Source: Nitrospira sp. UBA6493
GTDB taxonomy: Bacteria > Nitrospirota > Nitrospiria > Nitrospirales > Nitrospiraceae
NCBI GenBank assembly: GCA_002435325.1
Contig: DJMJ01000017.1
Location: 4,770 to 68,769 of the forward strand
Direction: 5' to 3'
Length of the DNA stretch: 64,000 nt
Shown here piece by piece: positions 8,547 to 16,795 of this stretch (position 1 is its first letter; the number at the start of each line of letters is the position of its first letter). Made by a program: the position numbers and the translations under genes. The notes below the pieces were generated by a model that was given only the letters and a program-made list of their open reading frames with translations, did not search any database and was not told where the DNA came from.

Positions 8547-9980
8547 ATGAACACACGAATGCTGTCGTGGCTTGTGTTGCCGATGCTGCTGTTCCTGGCT
8601 GGTTGCCCCAGCGACGGGGGCGTCGGCGGAAACTTCAACTTGGGTGGAGGAGCCACGATTGTGTATCGGGCGGACCAGACCATCGATACCGTTGATGAAT
8701 TGTTCCTCGCAAGTTCAGGGGCGAAGTTGAATCCCGCATTGTCGGCATCCAAGACCGTTCAGGCGTTCGCAATTACACCTGATAAAAGTGCGGTTGTTTA
8801 CATCGCGGATCAAACAACCACGGGGGTGTTCGAGCTATATCGAGTGAGTCTGGCTAATCCCGGTGTGAGCACAAAACTGAATGGCTCTCTGGTGAGTGGC
8901 GGAGATGTGCAAAGTTTTAAAATAATTCCTGACGGAAGCGGGGTTGTCTATTTAGCCGATGAGACGACCGATGCTGTCAATGAGCTCTATCGAGTCTTAT
9001 TCTCAAGTCCGACTAATTCAACCAAGCTCAATGGAACTCTGGTCAGTGGGGGCAATGTGTCGGAATTCGACGTGACTGCAAATAGCGCCCGTGTCGTGTA
9101 TTCGGCTGATCAGGCTATCGATACAGTCGTCGAACTGTTTCAAAATACCCTGTCCGCGATCGGCGTGCCGGCCAAGTTGCACTCGAATTATTCGGCGGGT
9201 GAGTCTGTGACAGCGTTCAAGCTGCTTCCGGATAGCAGCGGGGTTTTGTATACCGCTAACCAGACAACGAATACGGTTGTGGATCTCTATGAATCCCTCT
9301 TTGGAGGCACGCTGGGTTCGACCGTGAGCCATTCGTTAGTAACTGGCGGGAATGTCTTGGATTTTGCCGTGAGTCCGGACAGCAGCGGCGTTGTATATCG
9401 TGCCGATCAGGATACAGACGGAGTCAATGAGCTCTATCGCGTCGCCTTGACATCCCTTACGAACAGCTCAAAGTTAAATGGAGCATTGGTGGCCAATGGG
9501 GATGTGGATACGCATTATGTGGTGACTCCGGATAGCGCCAGTATCGTCTATGTTGCAGATCAAACGGTGGACGGGCAGCTAGAACTCTATCGAACTGTTT
9601 TTTCAGGATTGGCTAATACGCGTTTGCTCACTGGGTTAATTTCAGGAAGTGAGGCAGTCTTTGATGTCGTTGCCATTCCGGACAGCAGTGGCGTGGTGTA
9701 CATTGCCGATCAGGATACCGCCGGCACCAGAGAGGTCTATCGCGTGCTCTTTTCCGCGCCCGGCTCGACGACGAAGCTCAATCCAACTTTCATTGCGACA
9801 CGGCAAGCCCAAGAAGTCGCAGTTGCTCCGGACAGCGCATCGGTGGTCTATCGTGCCAATCAGAGCTCGGCGACGGGCGTGGAGCTATATCGCGTTTTCT
9901 TCAGCGCTGCTGGCACGAGCACCACGCTCAATGGGACGTTAGTTTCCGGAGGAAACGTTGGAGCATTCGCTCTGCGTTAG
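8547..9980 (+). CDS. lipoprotein made of nine ~50-residue TolB/PD40-like repeats
   Basis: 477 residues. Signal peptide with lipobox FLAGC (Cys20), so a lipid-anchored periplasmic or outer-membrane protein. From residue ~35 to the end there are nine tandem units of 49-51 residues, each starting with a VVYxADQ core, then ELYRV, then KLNGxLVSGG and ending in a PDSS-like turn. The spacing and the PDSS/VVY boundary resemble WD40-like PD40 repeats of TolB, so a beta-propeller is likely. No catalytic residues. It has its own promoter and a small hairpin after its stop. Base use is more AT-rich than the flanking genes. Role unknown; a scaffold or ligand-binding surface is plausible. Confidence 0.8.
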   Translation: MNTRMLSWLVLPMLLFLAGCPSDGGVGGNFNLGGGATIVYRADQTIDTVDELFLASSGAKLNPALSASKTVQAFAITPDKSAVVYIADQTTTGVFELYRVSLANPGVSTKLNGSLVSGGDVQSFKIIPDGSGVVYLADETTDAVNELYRVLFSSPTNSTKLNGTLVSGGNVSEFDVTANSARVVYSADQAIDTVVELFQNTLSAIGVPAKLHSNYSAGESVTAFKLLPDSSGVLYTANQTTNTVVDLYESLFGGTLGSTVSHSLVTGGNVLDFAVSPDSSGVVYRADQDTDGVNELYRVALTSLTNSSKLNGALVANGDVDTHYVVTPDSASIVYVADQTVDGQLELYRTVFSGLANTRLLTGLISGSEAVFDVVAIPDSSGVVYIADQDTAGTREVYRVLFSAPGSTTKLNPTFIATRQAQEVAVAPDSASVVYRANQSSATGVELYRVFFSAAGTSTTLNGTLVSGGNVGAFALR

Positions 9981-10000
9981 ACGATTGGGCTGACAATCGT
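9981..10000 (+). terminator. short hairpin after the repeat lipoprotein
   Basis: Perfect 7-bp stem ACGATTG/CAATCGT with a 6-base loop begins right after the stop codon; the following TTGGTCCTCTT is only weakly T-rich, so termination may be partial. Confidence 0.45.
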
Positions 10001-10038
10001 TTGGTCCTCTTCAGCCGGCTCATGTAAGATGCTGGCCT

Positions 10039-13000
10039 ATGGAGGCTATCAATTTCCATCCCCTCATTGTCGATTGGTTTCAGTCGCAAATCGGTGAGCC
10101 GACCGATGTCCAGGTTCAGGCCTGGCCTGCCATCCAATCCGGTGCGGATGCGCTGATTGCCGCGCCGACCGGGTCAGGGAAAACGCTCGCCGCCTTTCTT
10201 TCCTGTATCGATAACCTGTTCAAGCAAGCCCTCGCTCGAGAACTCGACGACCACACGCAAGTGCTCTACGTCTCGCCGCTGAAGGCGCTGAGCAACGATA
10301 TCCAGAAAAATCTTCAGAAGCCGTTGACGGAGATCGGCCAGGCCGCGTTGCAGGCCGGACTGCTCATGCCGGAGCTGCGCGTGCTGGTCCGCACGGGGGA
10401 TACACCCATGGCGGACAGACAGCAGATGCTCAAGCGGCCGCCGCATATTCTGGTCACGACGCCGGAGTCGCTCTTCATTCTCCTCACCGCCGACAAAAGC
10501 CGCCGGATGCTGCAGACCGTCAGGACCGTGATCGTGGACGAAATTCATGCACTGGCGCCGAACAAGCGCGGGGCGCATGTGGCCCTGTCGCTGGAGCGGC
10601 TTGAAGCGCTCACGTTGGCCAAGCCGCAACGCATTGGTCTCTCGGCGACGCAACGGCCGATTGATCTCATGGCAGAATTTCTCGTCGGGTCTCGTCCCCG
10701 TCCGAGGGTCATCGATGTCGGTCACCGCCGCGAACTTGATCTTGCGGTGGAGGTGCCCAAAGATGAATTGAGCGCGATTGCCACGAATACGGTCTGGTCC
10801 GATGTGTACGACCGTGTGGCCGAATTGGTCCGGCAGCATCGCTCAACTCTGGTCTTCGTCAATACACGACGGCTGGCGGAGCGTGTCTCGCACTATCTCG
10901 AAGAGCGCCTCCAAGACTTGGGGCCCGATGTCGTGGCGGCGTACCACGGTAGCCTGTCGCGGCAGATTCGTCTTCACGCAGAGGAGCGGCTTAAGACCGG
11001 CAAGACCCGTGTGGTCATTGCCACGGCCTCGCTGGAGCTAGGGATCGACGTCGGGACGGTTGATCTGGTCTGTCAGATCGGCTCCCCGAGGGCCATTGCC
11101 ACGGCGCTGCAGCGGATCGGTCGTGCCGGTCACTGGATCAAGGCTGTGCCAAAAGGCCGGCTCTTTGCCATGACCCGGGACGAGTTGCTGGAATGCGCCG
11201 CGCTTGTTCGCGCCATCAGAGCGGGGACGTTGGATCGAATCGAGGTGCCAATCGCGCCACTCGATATTTTGTCGCAACAGATCGTCGCGGCTGCAGCAAG
11301 TCAGACGTGGACGGAAGACGACTTGTTCTCTCTCTGCCGGCGGGCTTATCCGTACAGGGATCTGGAACGGGATGAATTCGATCAGGTCGTGCGGATGTTG
11401 GCCGACGGCATTGCGACCCAGCGCGGCCGCGGGCATGCCTATCTCTATCATGACCGGATCAACCGTCGGATCAAGGGGCGGCGAGGGGCGCGCTTGGCTG
11501 CCATCACGTCAGGCGGGGCTATTCCGGATACGGCGAACTATGCGGTGGTGGCTGAGCCTGACGGCACGGTTGTGGGATCGGTGGACGAGGATTTTGCGGT
11601 GGAAATTTTGGCCGGGGACATCATGTTGCTCGGCAATACCTCGTGGAGGATTAAGCGGATCGAAGCGGGCAAAGTTCGCGTCGAAGATGCCCAGGGAGCC
11701 CCGCCGAATATTCCCTTCTGGCGGGGCGAAGCGCCATCCCGTACGGCTGAATTGTCGGCGGAAGTGGCTTCTCTACGCCAAGAGATTGCGAGTCGGGTAG
11801 TTTCACCAAGTCAGGCCATCAGCTCTCAGCCATCAGCGATCAGCTGGCTCAAAAAAGAATGTGCGCTCGATCTGCGCGGCGCGGAGCAAGCGGTGGCCTA
11901 TGTCGTGGCGGGGCTCACGGCGCTGGGAACGGTGCCGACGCAACAGACGATTATCGCCGAGCGCTTTTTTGATGAGAGTGGCGGGATGCAGTTGGTGATC
12001 CATGCGCCGTTCGGCGGGCGGATCAACAAGGCCTGGGGCCTCGCCCTGCGAAAACGTTTTTGTGTGACCTTCGATTTCGAGTTGCAAGCCGCGGCGACGG
12101 ACAACGGACTGGTGATCTCGCTGGGCGAGAAGCACAGCTTCCCGCTGGAGTCCGTGTTCGGCTATCTCCATTCGAATACCGTTCGGGACGTGCTGATTCA
12201 GGCCGTCCTCCTCGCGCCGATGTTCACGACCCGCTGGCGATGGAATGTCTCGCGGGCGCTGGCGTTGCTGCGATTTTCCAATGGCAAAAAGGTTCCCCCT
12301 CAGATTCAGCGCATGAAAGCCGAGGATCTGTTGGCGGCCGTCTTCCCTGACGTCATTGCTTGCCAGGAAAATCTGACAGGCCAGCGGGCGGCGCGGCAGA
12401 TCCCCGATCATCCGCTGGTCAAGGAGACGCTGCGAGACTGCCTAACGGAGGCGATGGATCTGGAGGGCCTGACGGCAACGCTGAAGGCGATTGAGGCAGG
12501 GTCGATTCGGTGTGTGGCGGTGGATACGCCGACGCCCTCCGTATTTTCCCATGAAATCCTGAATGCCAATCCCTATGCATTTCTGGATGATGCGCCGCTG
12601 GAAGAACGGCGTGCGCGGGCGGTCGAGATGCGGCGAACGCTGCCAGCGGAATTGCTTGGCCAGGTGGGCGCGCTCGATCCCGAGGCGATTGAAGAAGTGG
12701 CGCGGGAGTCGTGGCCGGTCGTGCGAGACGCCGATGAGTTGCACGATGCCTTGCTCACGCTCGTGTGGCTGCCTGATGATCAGATGCAGCCATGGGCAAT
12801 GTTCCTCCCAGTGTTGATCAAGTCCGGACGAGTGGTTCCGCTCACGGTCTCGTTCTCTCACCTCTCACCGTTCACATCTCAGGAGGCTAGGGGATGGGTG
12901 GCGATGGAGAACCGGGAAGGAGTCGAACAGGCATTTTCAGACAGCGATGACGCCACGCTCGATGCCATCGTCCTGGGCTGGATGGAAAGTATTGGCCCAA

Positions 13001-14340
13001 CAACAGTCGCAGACCTTGCCGCGCGCCTGCAGTATTCAGTCGATGCCGTGAACAAGGCCATGATTCGGCTCGAAGCGCAGGGCCAAGTCCTCCGCGGCCG
13101 TTTTTCGTCTCACGTGTCACTTCTCACGTCTCACGAGATCGAATGGTGCCACCGCCGCCTCCTCGCGCGCATTCACCGGCTGACGCTGGGCCGCCTTCGC
13201 AAGGAGATTGAGCCGGTGACGGCGGCTGAGTTCATGTCGTTTCTGCTGCGCTGGCAGCATGTGACACCGGGCGCGCGGATGCATGGGGAGGCAGGGCTTG
13301 CCGAGGTCATCGCGCAGCTGGCGGGATTTGAGGCGGCCGCGTCGGCTTGGGAGCCGCAGCTCCTGCGAAGCCGGCTGGAGAAGTTTGAGCCAGAGCTGTT
13401 GGATCGTCTCTGTTTGAGCGGGGCCGTGAGTTGGGGGCGGCTGTCTCCTCATCCGCGACTGAAACCGGCAGGCGATTTTGATCGGGCACGCCGGATTGTT
13501 CCCATCAGCGTGGCGCCGATCACGCTCTTCCCGCGCGAGGAAGGGGAGTGGTTGATGGAGGCCATGCGCGATCAGTCTGCGCCCAATGGGACGGATCTTT
13601 CAGGGCAAGTGAGCCCCGTAGGGCAGGATCTGATTCGTGTTTTGCGTGAGCGAGGCGCCAGCTTCTTTGCGGATCTCTCGCGGATGACCAATCACCTTCC
13701 GACGGAAGTGGAAGAGGGCTTGTGGGAACTGGTGGCTGCTGGCCTCGTGACGGCCGACGGGTTCGATAATCTGCGGGCACTCATGGACCCGCATCGGCGT
13801 CGTGCGGAGGGGCGCGCGCGGCTGCGCCGTCCACGTCATGCGGCAGGCCGGTGGTCGTTGCTGCATAGTGCGATCAACCATCAGCCGTCCGCTACCAGCT
13901 TCGTGGAAAAATCCGCTCGTCAGCTGTTGTGCCGCTATGGTGTGGTGTTCCGGGATCTGCTGGCACGCGAGACCTTGCTGCAGTCGTGGCGTGATTTGCT
14001 GGTGGCGTACCGGAAAATGGAGCTGACGGGCGAGGTACGCGGGGGGCGTTTCGTGGCCGGGTTCGTGGGGGAACAGTTTGCATTGCCGGAAGCCCTTAAG
14101 TCGCTGCGCGCGTTGCGTAAGAGCGGGTTTGAAGTCTCTCCGGAAATCAAGTTGTCGGCGGTGGATCCGCTGAATCTCGCCGGCGTCCTCCTGCCGGGGC
14201 CGAGAATTCCAGCGGTACAGACGAATTTTCTGGTCATCAAAGAGGGACGTATTGTCCGAACGGTGATGGGAAAGCAAGGCGGTGATAGCCGGATCGACGA
14301 AGGTTCCGTGATTCGCGATGTAGATGTATTAGACCGGTAG
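10039..14340 (+). CDS. lhr: Lhr-type superfamily 2 ATP-dependent helicase
   Basis: 1433 residues, the size of bacterial long Lhr. Walker A APTGSGKT begins at residue 42, the DEIH box lies near 167, SAT motif (LSATQRP) near 200, and the C-terminal helicase motif QRIGRAGH near 360; the winged-helix, Lhr-core and long C-terminal Lhr domain follow. The enzyme translocates 3'-5' on single-stranded DNA and is linked to DNA repair. Unusually, the linkers at residues ~590-605, 934-950, 1020-1033 and 1274-1290 are encoded by low-complexity repeats of the types found between genes here (CTCACGT-type and ATCAGC-type), kept in frame. Its 3' end overlaps the convergent universal stress gene by 12 bases. 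The ATG at 10039 has no strong ribosome site. Confidence 0.92.
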   Translation: MEAINFHPLIVDWFQSQIGEPTDVQVQAWPAIQSGADALIAAPTGSGKTLAAFLSCIDNLFKQALARELDDHTQVLYVSPLKALSNDIQKNLQKPLTEIGQAALQAGLLMPELRVLVRTGDTPMADRQQMLKRPPHILVTTPESLFILLTADKSRRMLQTVRTVIVDEIHALAPNKRGAHVALSLERLEALTLAKPQRIGLSATQRPIDLMAEFLVGSRPRPRVIDVGHRRELDLAVEVPKDELSAIATNTVWSDVYDRVAELVRQHRSTLVFVNTRRLAERVSHYLEERLQDLGPDVVAAYHGSLSRQIRLHAEERLKTGKTRVVIATASLELGIDVGTVDLVCQIGSPRAIATALQRIGRAGHWIKAVPKGRLFAMTRDELLECAALVRAIRAGTLDRIEVPIAPLDILSQQIVAAAASQTWTEDDLFSLCRRAYPYRDLERDEFDQVVRMLADGIATQRGRGHAYLYHDRINRRIKGRRGARLAAITSGGAIPDTANYAVVAEPDGTVVGSVDEDFAVEILAGDIMLLGNTSWRIKRIEAGKVRVEDAQGAPPNIPFWRGEAPSRTAELSAEVASLRQEIASRVVSPSQAISSQPSAISWLKKECALDLRGAEQAVAYVVAGLTALGTVPTQQTIIAERFFDESGGMQLVIHAPFGGRINKAWGLALRKRFCVTFDFELQAAATDNGLVISLGEKHSFPLESVFGYLHSNTVRDVLIQAVLLAPMFTTRWRWNVSRALALLRFSNGKKVPPQIQRMKAEDLLAAVFPDVIACQENLTGQRAARQIPDHPLVKETLRDCLTEAMDLEGLTATLKAIEAGSIRCVAVDTPTPSVFSHEILNANPYAFLDDAPLEERRARAVEMRRTLPAELLGQVGALDPEAIEEVARESWPVVRDADELHDALLTLVWLPDDQMQPWAMFLPVLIKSGRVVPLTVSFSHLSPFTSQEARGWVAMENREGVEQAFSDSDDATLDAIVLGWMESIGPTTVADLAARLQYSVDAVNKAMIRLEAQGQVLRGRFSSHVSLLTSHEIEWCHRRLLARIHRLTLGRLRKEIEPVTAAEFMSFLLRWQHVTPGARMHGEAGLAEVIAQLAGFEAAASAWEPQLLRSRLEKFEPELLDRLCLSGAVSWGRLSPHPRLKPAGDFDRARRIVPISVAPITLFPREEGEWLMEAMRDQSAPNGTDLSGQVSPVGQDLIRVLRERGASFFADLSRMTNHLPTEVEEGLWELVAAGLVTADGFDNLRALMDPHRRRAEGRARLRRPRHAAGRWSLLHSAINHQPSATSFVEKSARQLLCRYGVVFRDLLARETLLQSWRDLLVAYRKMELTGEVRGGRFVAGFVGEQFALPEALKSLRALRKSGFEVSPEIKLSAVDPLNLAGVLLPGPRIPAVQTNFLVIKEGRIVRTVMGKQGGDSRIDEGSVIRDVDVLDR

Positions 14341-15182
14341 GGCCAGCAGGGGGCAGCGGGCGCCACGCAAGACGCGTTCGGTGACGCTGCCGCGCAGCAT
14401 ATCCAGCAACGACTGCTGTTTGGCCGTGGTCATCACAATCAGATCGACGTCAAAGTCCGCGCCCATCCCGAGGATCACGTCTACGACATTTCCCCGACAG
14501 GTCATCGTGTGCCAGAGCCAATCCGTCCGGCTAGGGTAGTGGATGGACTGGAGCGTTTCGTCCTCTCCGACATGGACGACGACGACGGTCAGGTTGTCGC
14601 ATCCCAAGGCGGTGGCGAGTTGCGCGGTGGCGTCGATTGCGAGTTGCGGCTGAGAGTCGGCGCTGACGGGAACGAGCACGCGGCGCAGTTTCGGGTGTCC
14701 CGACTCCTTCACCACAAAACCTTCAACGTGCCCCGGGACAAAGAGCGTAGCGGTGTGGCTTCCTCTGGCCACCGGTTCAGCGATGGGGGAGTGCTGCCAG
14801 CGCGCAAGTCCCTCGTATTGATTGGTCGACATCACCAGCAAATCGGCCGGATGAGTGCCGAGGTAGCGGAGAATGCCCTCAGCCGGAGTTTTACCGACGG
14901 TCCTGGTTTTTTTATCGTGATGCCCAAGTCGCGGACTTGTTCACGACGGCTTCCCTTCGGGAGCACGCCCCATCGCTCGAGAATCGGTCTGACTTTGGGA
15001 AAATCTTCGAAGTCTGCGCGCGCCACATCCGGGTCCACGTGCATGACCGACAATTCTCCCTGCGCTGCAAGGGTCAATTTGATGGCATGGACCAACCCGG
15101 TGTGGCTGTCCTCGGTGAAGTCCGAGGGGTGGATGATCCGGGGATAGGGGAGCCCCGTGGCCGGGGCAGCGGGGGTAGTCAT
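14329..15182 (-). pseudogene. two-domain universal stress protein (UspA family) split by a one-base frameshift at an A7 tract
   Basis: Two overlapping frames together encode one tandem UspA protein. Frame 1 (15182 down) gives the first domain start, IIHPSDFTEDSHTGL and ELSVMHVDPD, through residue ~90. Frame 2, read from inside the first domain (GILRYLGTHPADLLVMST) to the stop at 14329, completes domain 1 and a second domain with RVLVPVSADSQ and DLIVMTTAKQQS. The switch needs one extra base (or a -1 slip) at the run of seven A on the coding strand (14907-14913). A joined product would be 284 residues, the usual tandem-Usp length. It may be a mutation, a sequencing error in the homopolymer, or a real slippage site, since A AAA AAA is a classic slippery heptamer. 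Domain identity is firm; integrity is not. Confidence 0.8.
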
Positions 15183-15187
15183 GATTA

Positions 15188-15622
15188 CTATTGTGGCGTG
15201 ATGGCGGCCATGTACCGAAAGGGTTGTGCGGTGTCTTGCAGCAGGGTCAGCCAGGCGGCGGGGGAGTCCTGCGTGGTTTCTTGTGTCTTGGCGTAGCGGG
15301 CTTGCACGGCCGCACCATAGGCGACGCGATCCTGCGCAGGCACGCCAAGCAGGGTGCCAAGGGAGGTCAAGTATTCACCCTCTCCTTTGGCCATATCGTA
15401 GTGCAAGTTGGTTTGGTTCACGGTGACAAAGGCGATGGCCTTGTGTTCCGGGTGGAGCAGGCCATCCTCATTCCACCAGGCATGGCCTGAAGTCGTACCG
15501 GTGACATTCGATGTCGTATCAGTGGTTTGCTTGAATGTGGCTTTGACGGAGCACCCGGTCGCGATCACGTTGATGGCGAGGAAGGCCGATGCGAGGAGGA
15601 GAGAGGCTGATGGTGTGCGCAT
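15188..15622 (-). CDS. DUF3015-like lipoprotein
   Basis: 144 residues with signal peptide and lipobox IATGC (Cys24). The mature part, with TTDTTSN, WWNEDGL, a DMAKGEGEYL segment and LGTLLGVP, fits the DUF3015 family of small periplasmic proteins of unknown role. GGAG sits a few bases before the ATG. It is transcribed toward the universal stress gene, only five bases away, so the two may share a transcript. No enzyme motif is visible. Confidence 0.7.
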   Translation of the reverse strand: MRTPSASLLLASAFLAINVIATGCSVKATFKQTTDTTSNVTGTTSGHAWWNEDGLLHPEHKAIAFVTVNQTNLHYDMAKGEGEYLTSLGTLLGVPAQDRVAYGAAVQARYAKTQETTQDSPAAWLTLLQDTAQPFRYMAAITPQ

Positions 15623-15758
15623 GGAGTCTCCTTCAGTTCGGATTTCTCATGGCCGATAACAAATCAACTATATCATAGCCTGCCTTAAGTTTACCTAGTA
15701 AGGTGCCGATAGAATCTACAAGCAGGAATATGAGTGGTAGGGTATCCAGGGGGATCCG

Positions 15759-16706
15759 ATGCCGATTTCAGCGCTGACCCAATTCGCTCCAACCACATTT
15801 TTTCAGGCCCCTGCGGCCTCGACGCAGGGCGTCCAGCGGCTGGATACGAAAGTCTCCGCTATCTCCACGGCCAGCGATCTGACCGGCCGGCTCAGTGTGG
15901 TGACGGCAGAAGGCGACAAGATTACGTTTTCAGCTGATCTTGAAGCGCGCTATCAGACCGCCAGTTATCAGGGGCATGCCGAGTCGAACGGGAAGGCGGT
16001 GGATGTCAACGAAAAAAGCGCGGCCTTCTCCTTGTCGCAACAGTACGGGGTGACGGTCGAGGGCGACCTGAACGAGCAGGAAGTGCATGACTTGGAAAGC
16101 CTCTTCCGGAAAGTGTCGAGTATCTTTCATAAGTTTTTCAATGGGCAGGATGAAGCCGGGTTGGCGAAGACGGCTTCGCTCGCCGAACAGTTTGCCCATG
16201 CCTCGTCCCTTTCCAGTATAGATTTGAGCGTGGATGTGGAGCGATCGGTCACGGTGCTTGCCGCGCAAGTGGCATCAGCGGCGATCGGGTCCTCACAGGG
16301 TTCGATTCCTACCCCGGGAGGGGCGCCAGGGACGGCGGCGGCGATCCCGCAGTCGTCCACCGGTACCACGGCGCCCACCCCGTCTTCGACGGCCTCGCCT
16401 GACGGGACTCATCTCGTCGCGCCTGCACAGGATCCGCAATCAACGGGGTCATTGGTCCGGCAAATCCTGGACGCGCTGGAGCAGAGCCGGCTGGATGCGG
16501 AGAAGGCGAAGAAGTATCTCCCCGATTTCTTCAAGAAACTGCGTGAGGATCTGGGAAAGGAATTACGGGGCGAGCGGGAAGCCGCACACGATAAGCAGGA
16601 GGACCAAGCGGCTCCGCCACCGAGCCCAACAATCATCAACAGCAGTGTGCTCGTGGCCTATCAGTCGTCACGTCAGATCACCTTCTCCTATTCTCTGCGA
16701 ACATAA
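15759..16706 (+). CDS. hypothetical protein with Pro/Thr/Ser-rich linker
   Basis: 315 residues, no signal peptide or membrane segment. Residues ~35-165 are a mixed domain (beta-rich LSVVTAEGDKITFSADLEARY, then a helical part QEVHDLESLFRKVSSIFHKFF), 180-225 are a low-complexity Gly/Pro/Thr/Ser linker, and 230-290 a charged helix (SRLDAEKAKKYLPDFFKKLRED). AGGGGG before the ATG is a good ribosome site. I do not recognise the family. The hairpin at 16745-16779 closes the unit. Confidence 0.7.
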   Translation: MPISALTQFAPTTFFQAPAASTQGVQRLDTKVSAISTASDLTGRLSVVTAEGDKITFSADLEARYQTASYQGHAESNGKAVDVNEKSAAFSLSQQYGVTVEGDLNEQEVHDLESLFRKVSSIFHKFFNGQDEAGLAKTASLAEQFAHASSLSSIDLSVDVERSVTVLAAQVASAAIGSSQGSIPTPGGAPGTAAAIPQSSTGTTAPTPSSTASPDGTHLVAPAQDPQSTGSLVRQILDALEQSRLDAEKAKKYLPDFFKKLREDLGKELRGEREAAHDKQEDQAAPPPSPTIINSSVLVAYQSSRQITFSYSLRT

Positions 16707-16744
16707 GGGCAACCGCGTCAGCCTCTGGCTGGCGTTAAGCAAGG

Positions 16745-16779
16745 CACGGCGAGGCTTGGTGATCCCAGGCCTCGCCGTG
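16745..16779. terminator. strong hairpin between convergent genes
   Basis: CACGGCGAGGCTTGG pairs with CCAGGCCTCGCCGTG over 15 bases with one G-T position and a 5-base loop. It lies between the unknown plus-strand gene and the DUF2330 gene, fitting a two-way terminator, although no long T-run follows. Confidence 0.65.
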
Positions 16780-16795
16780 GCCGTTTGATCCTTGG

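Noticed and set aside
14329..15182. Two separate universal stress genes
   Set aside because: The upstream frame holds only the beginning of a Usp domain and the downstream frame holds the end of the same domain plus a second one; they are one gene with a frameshift.
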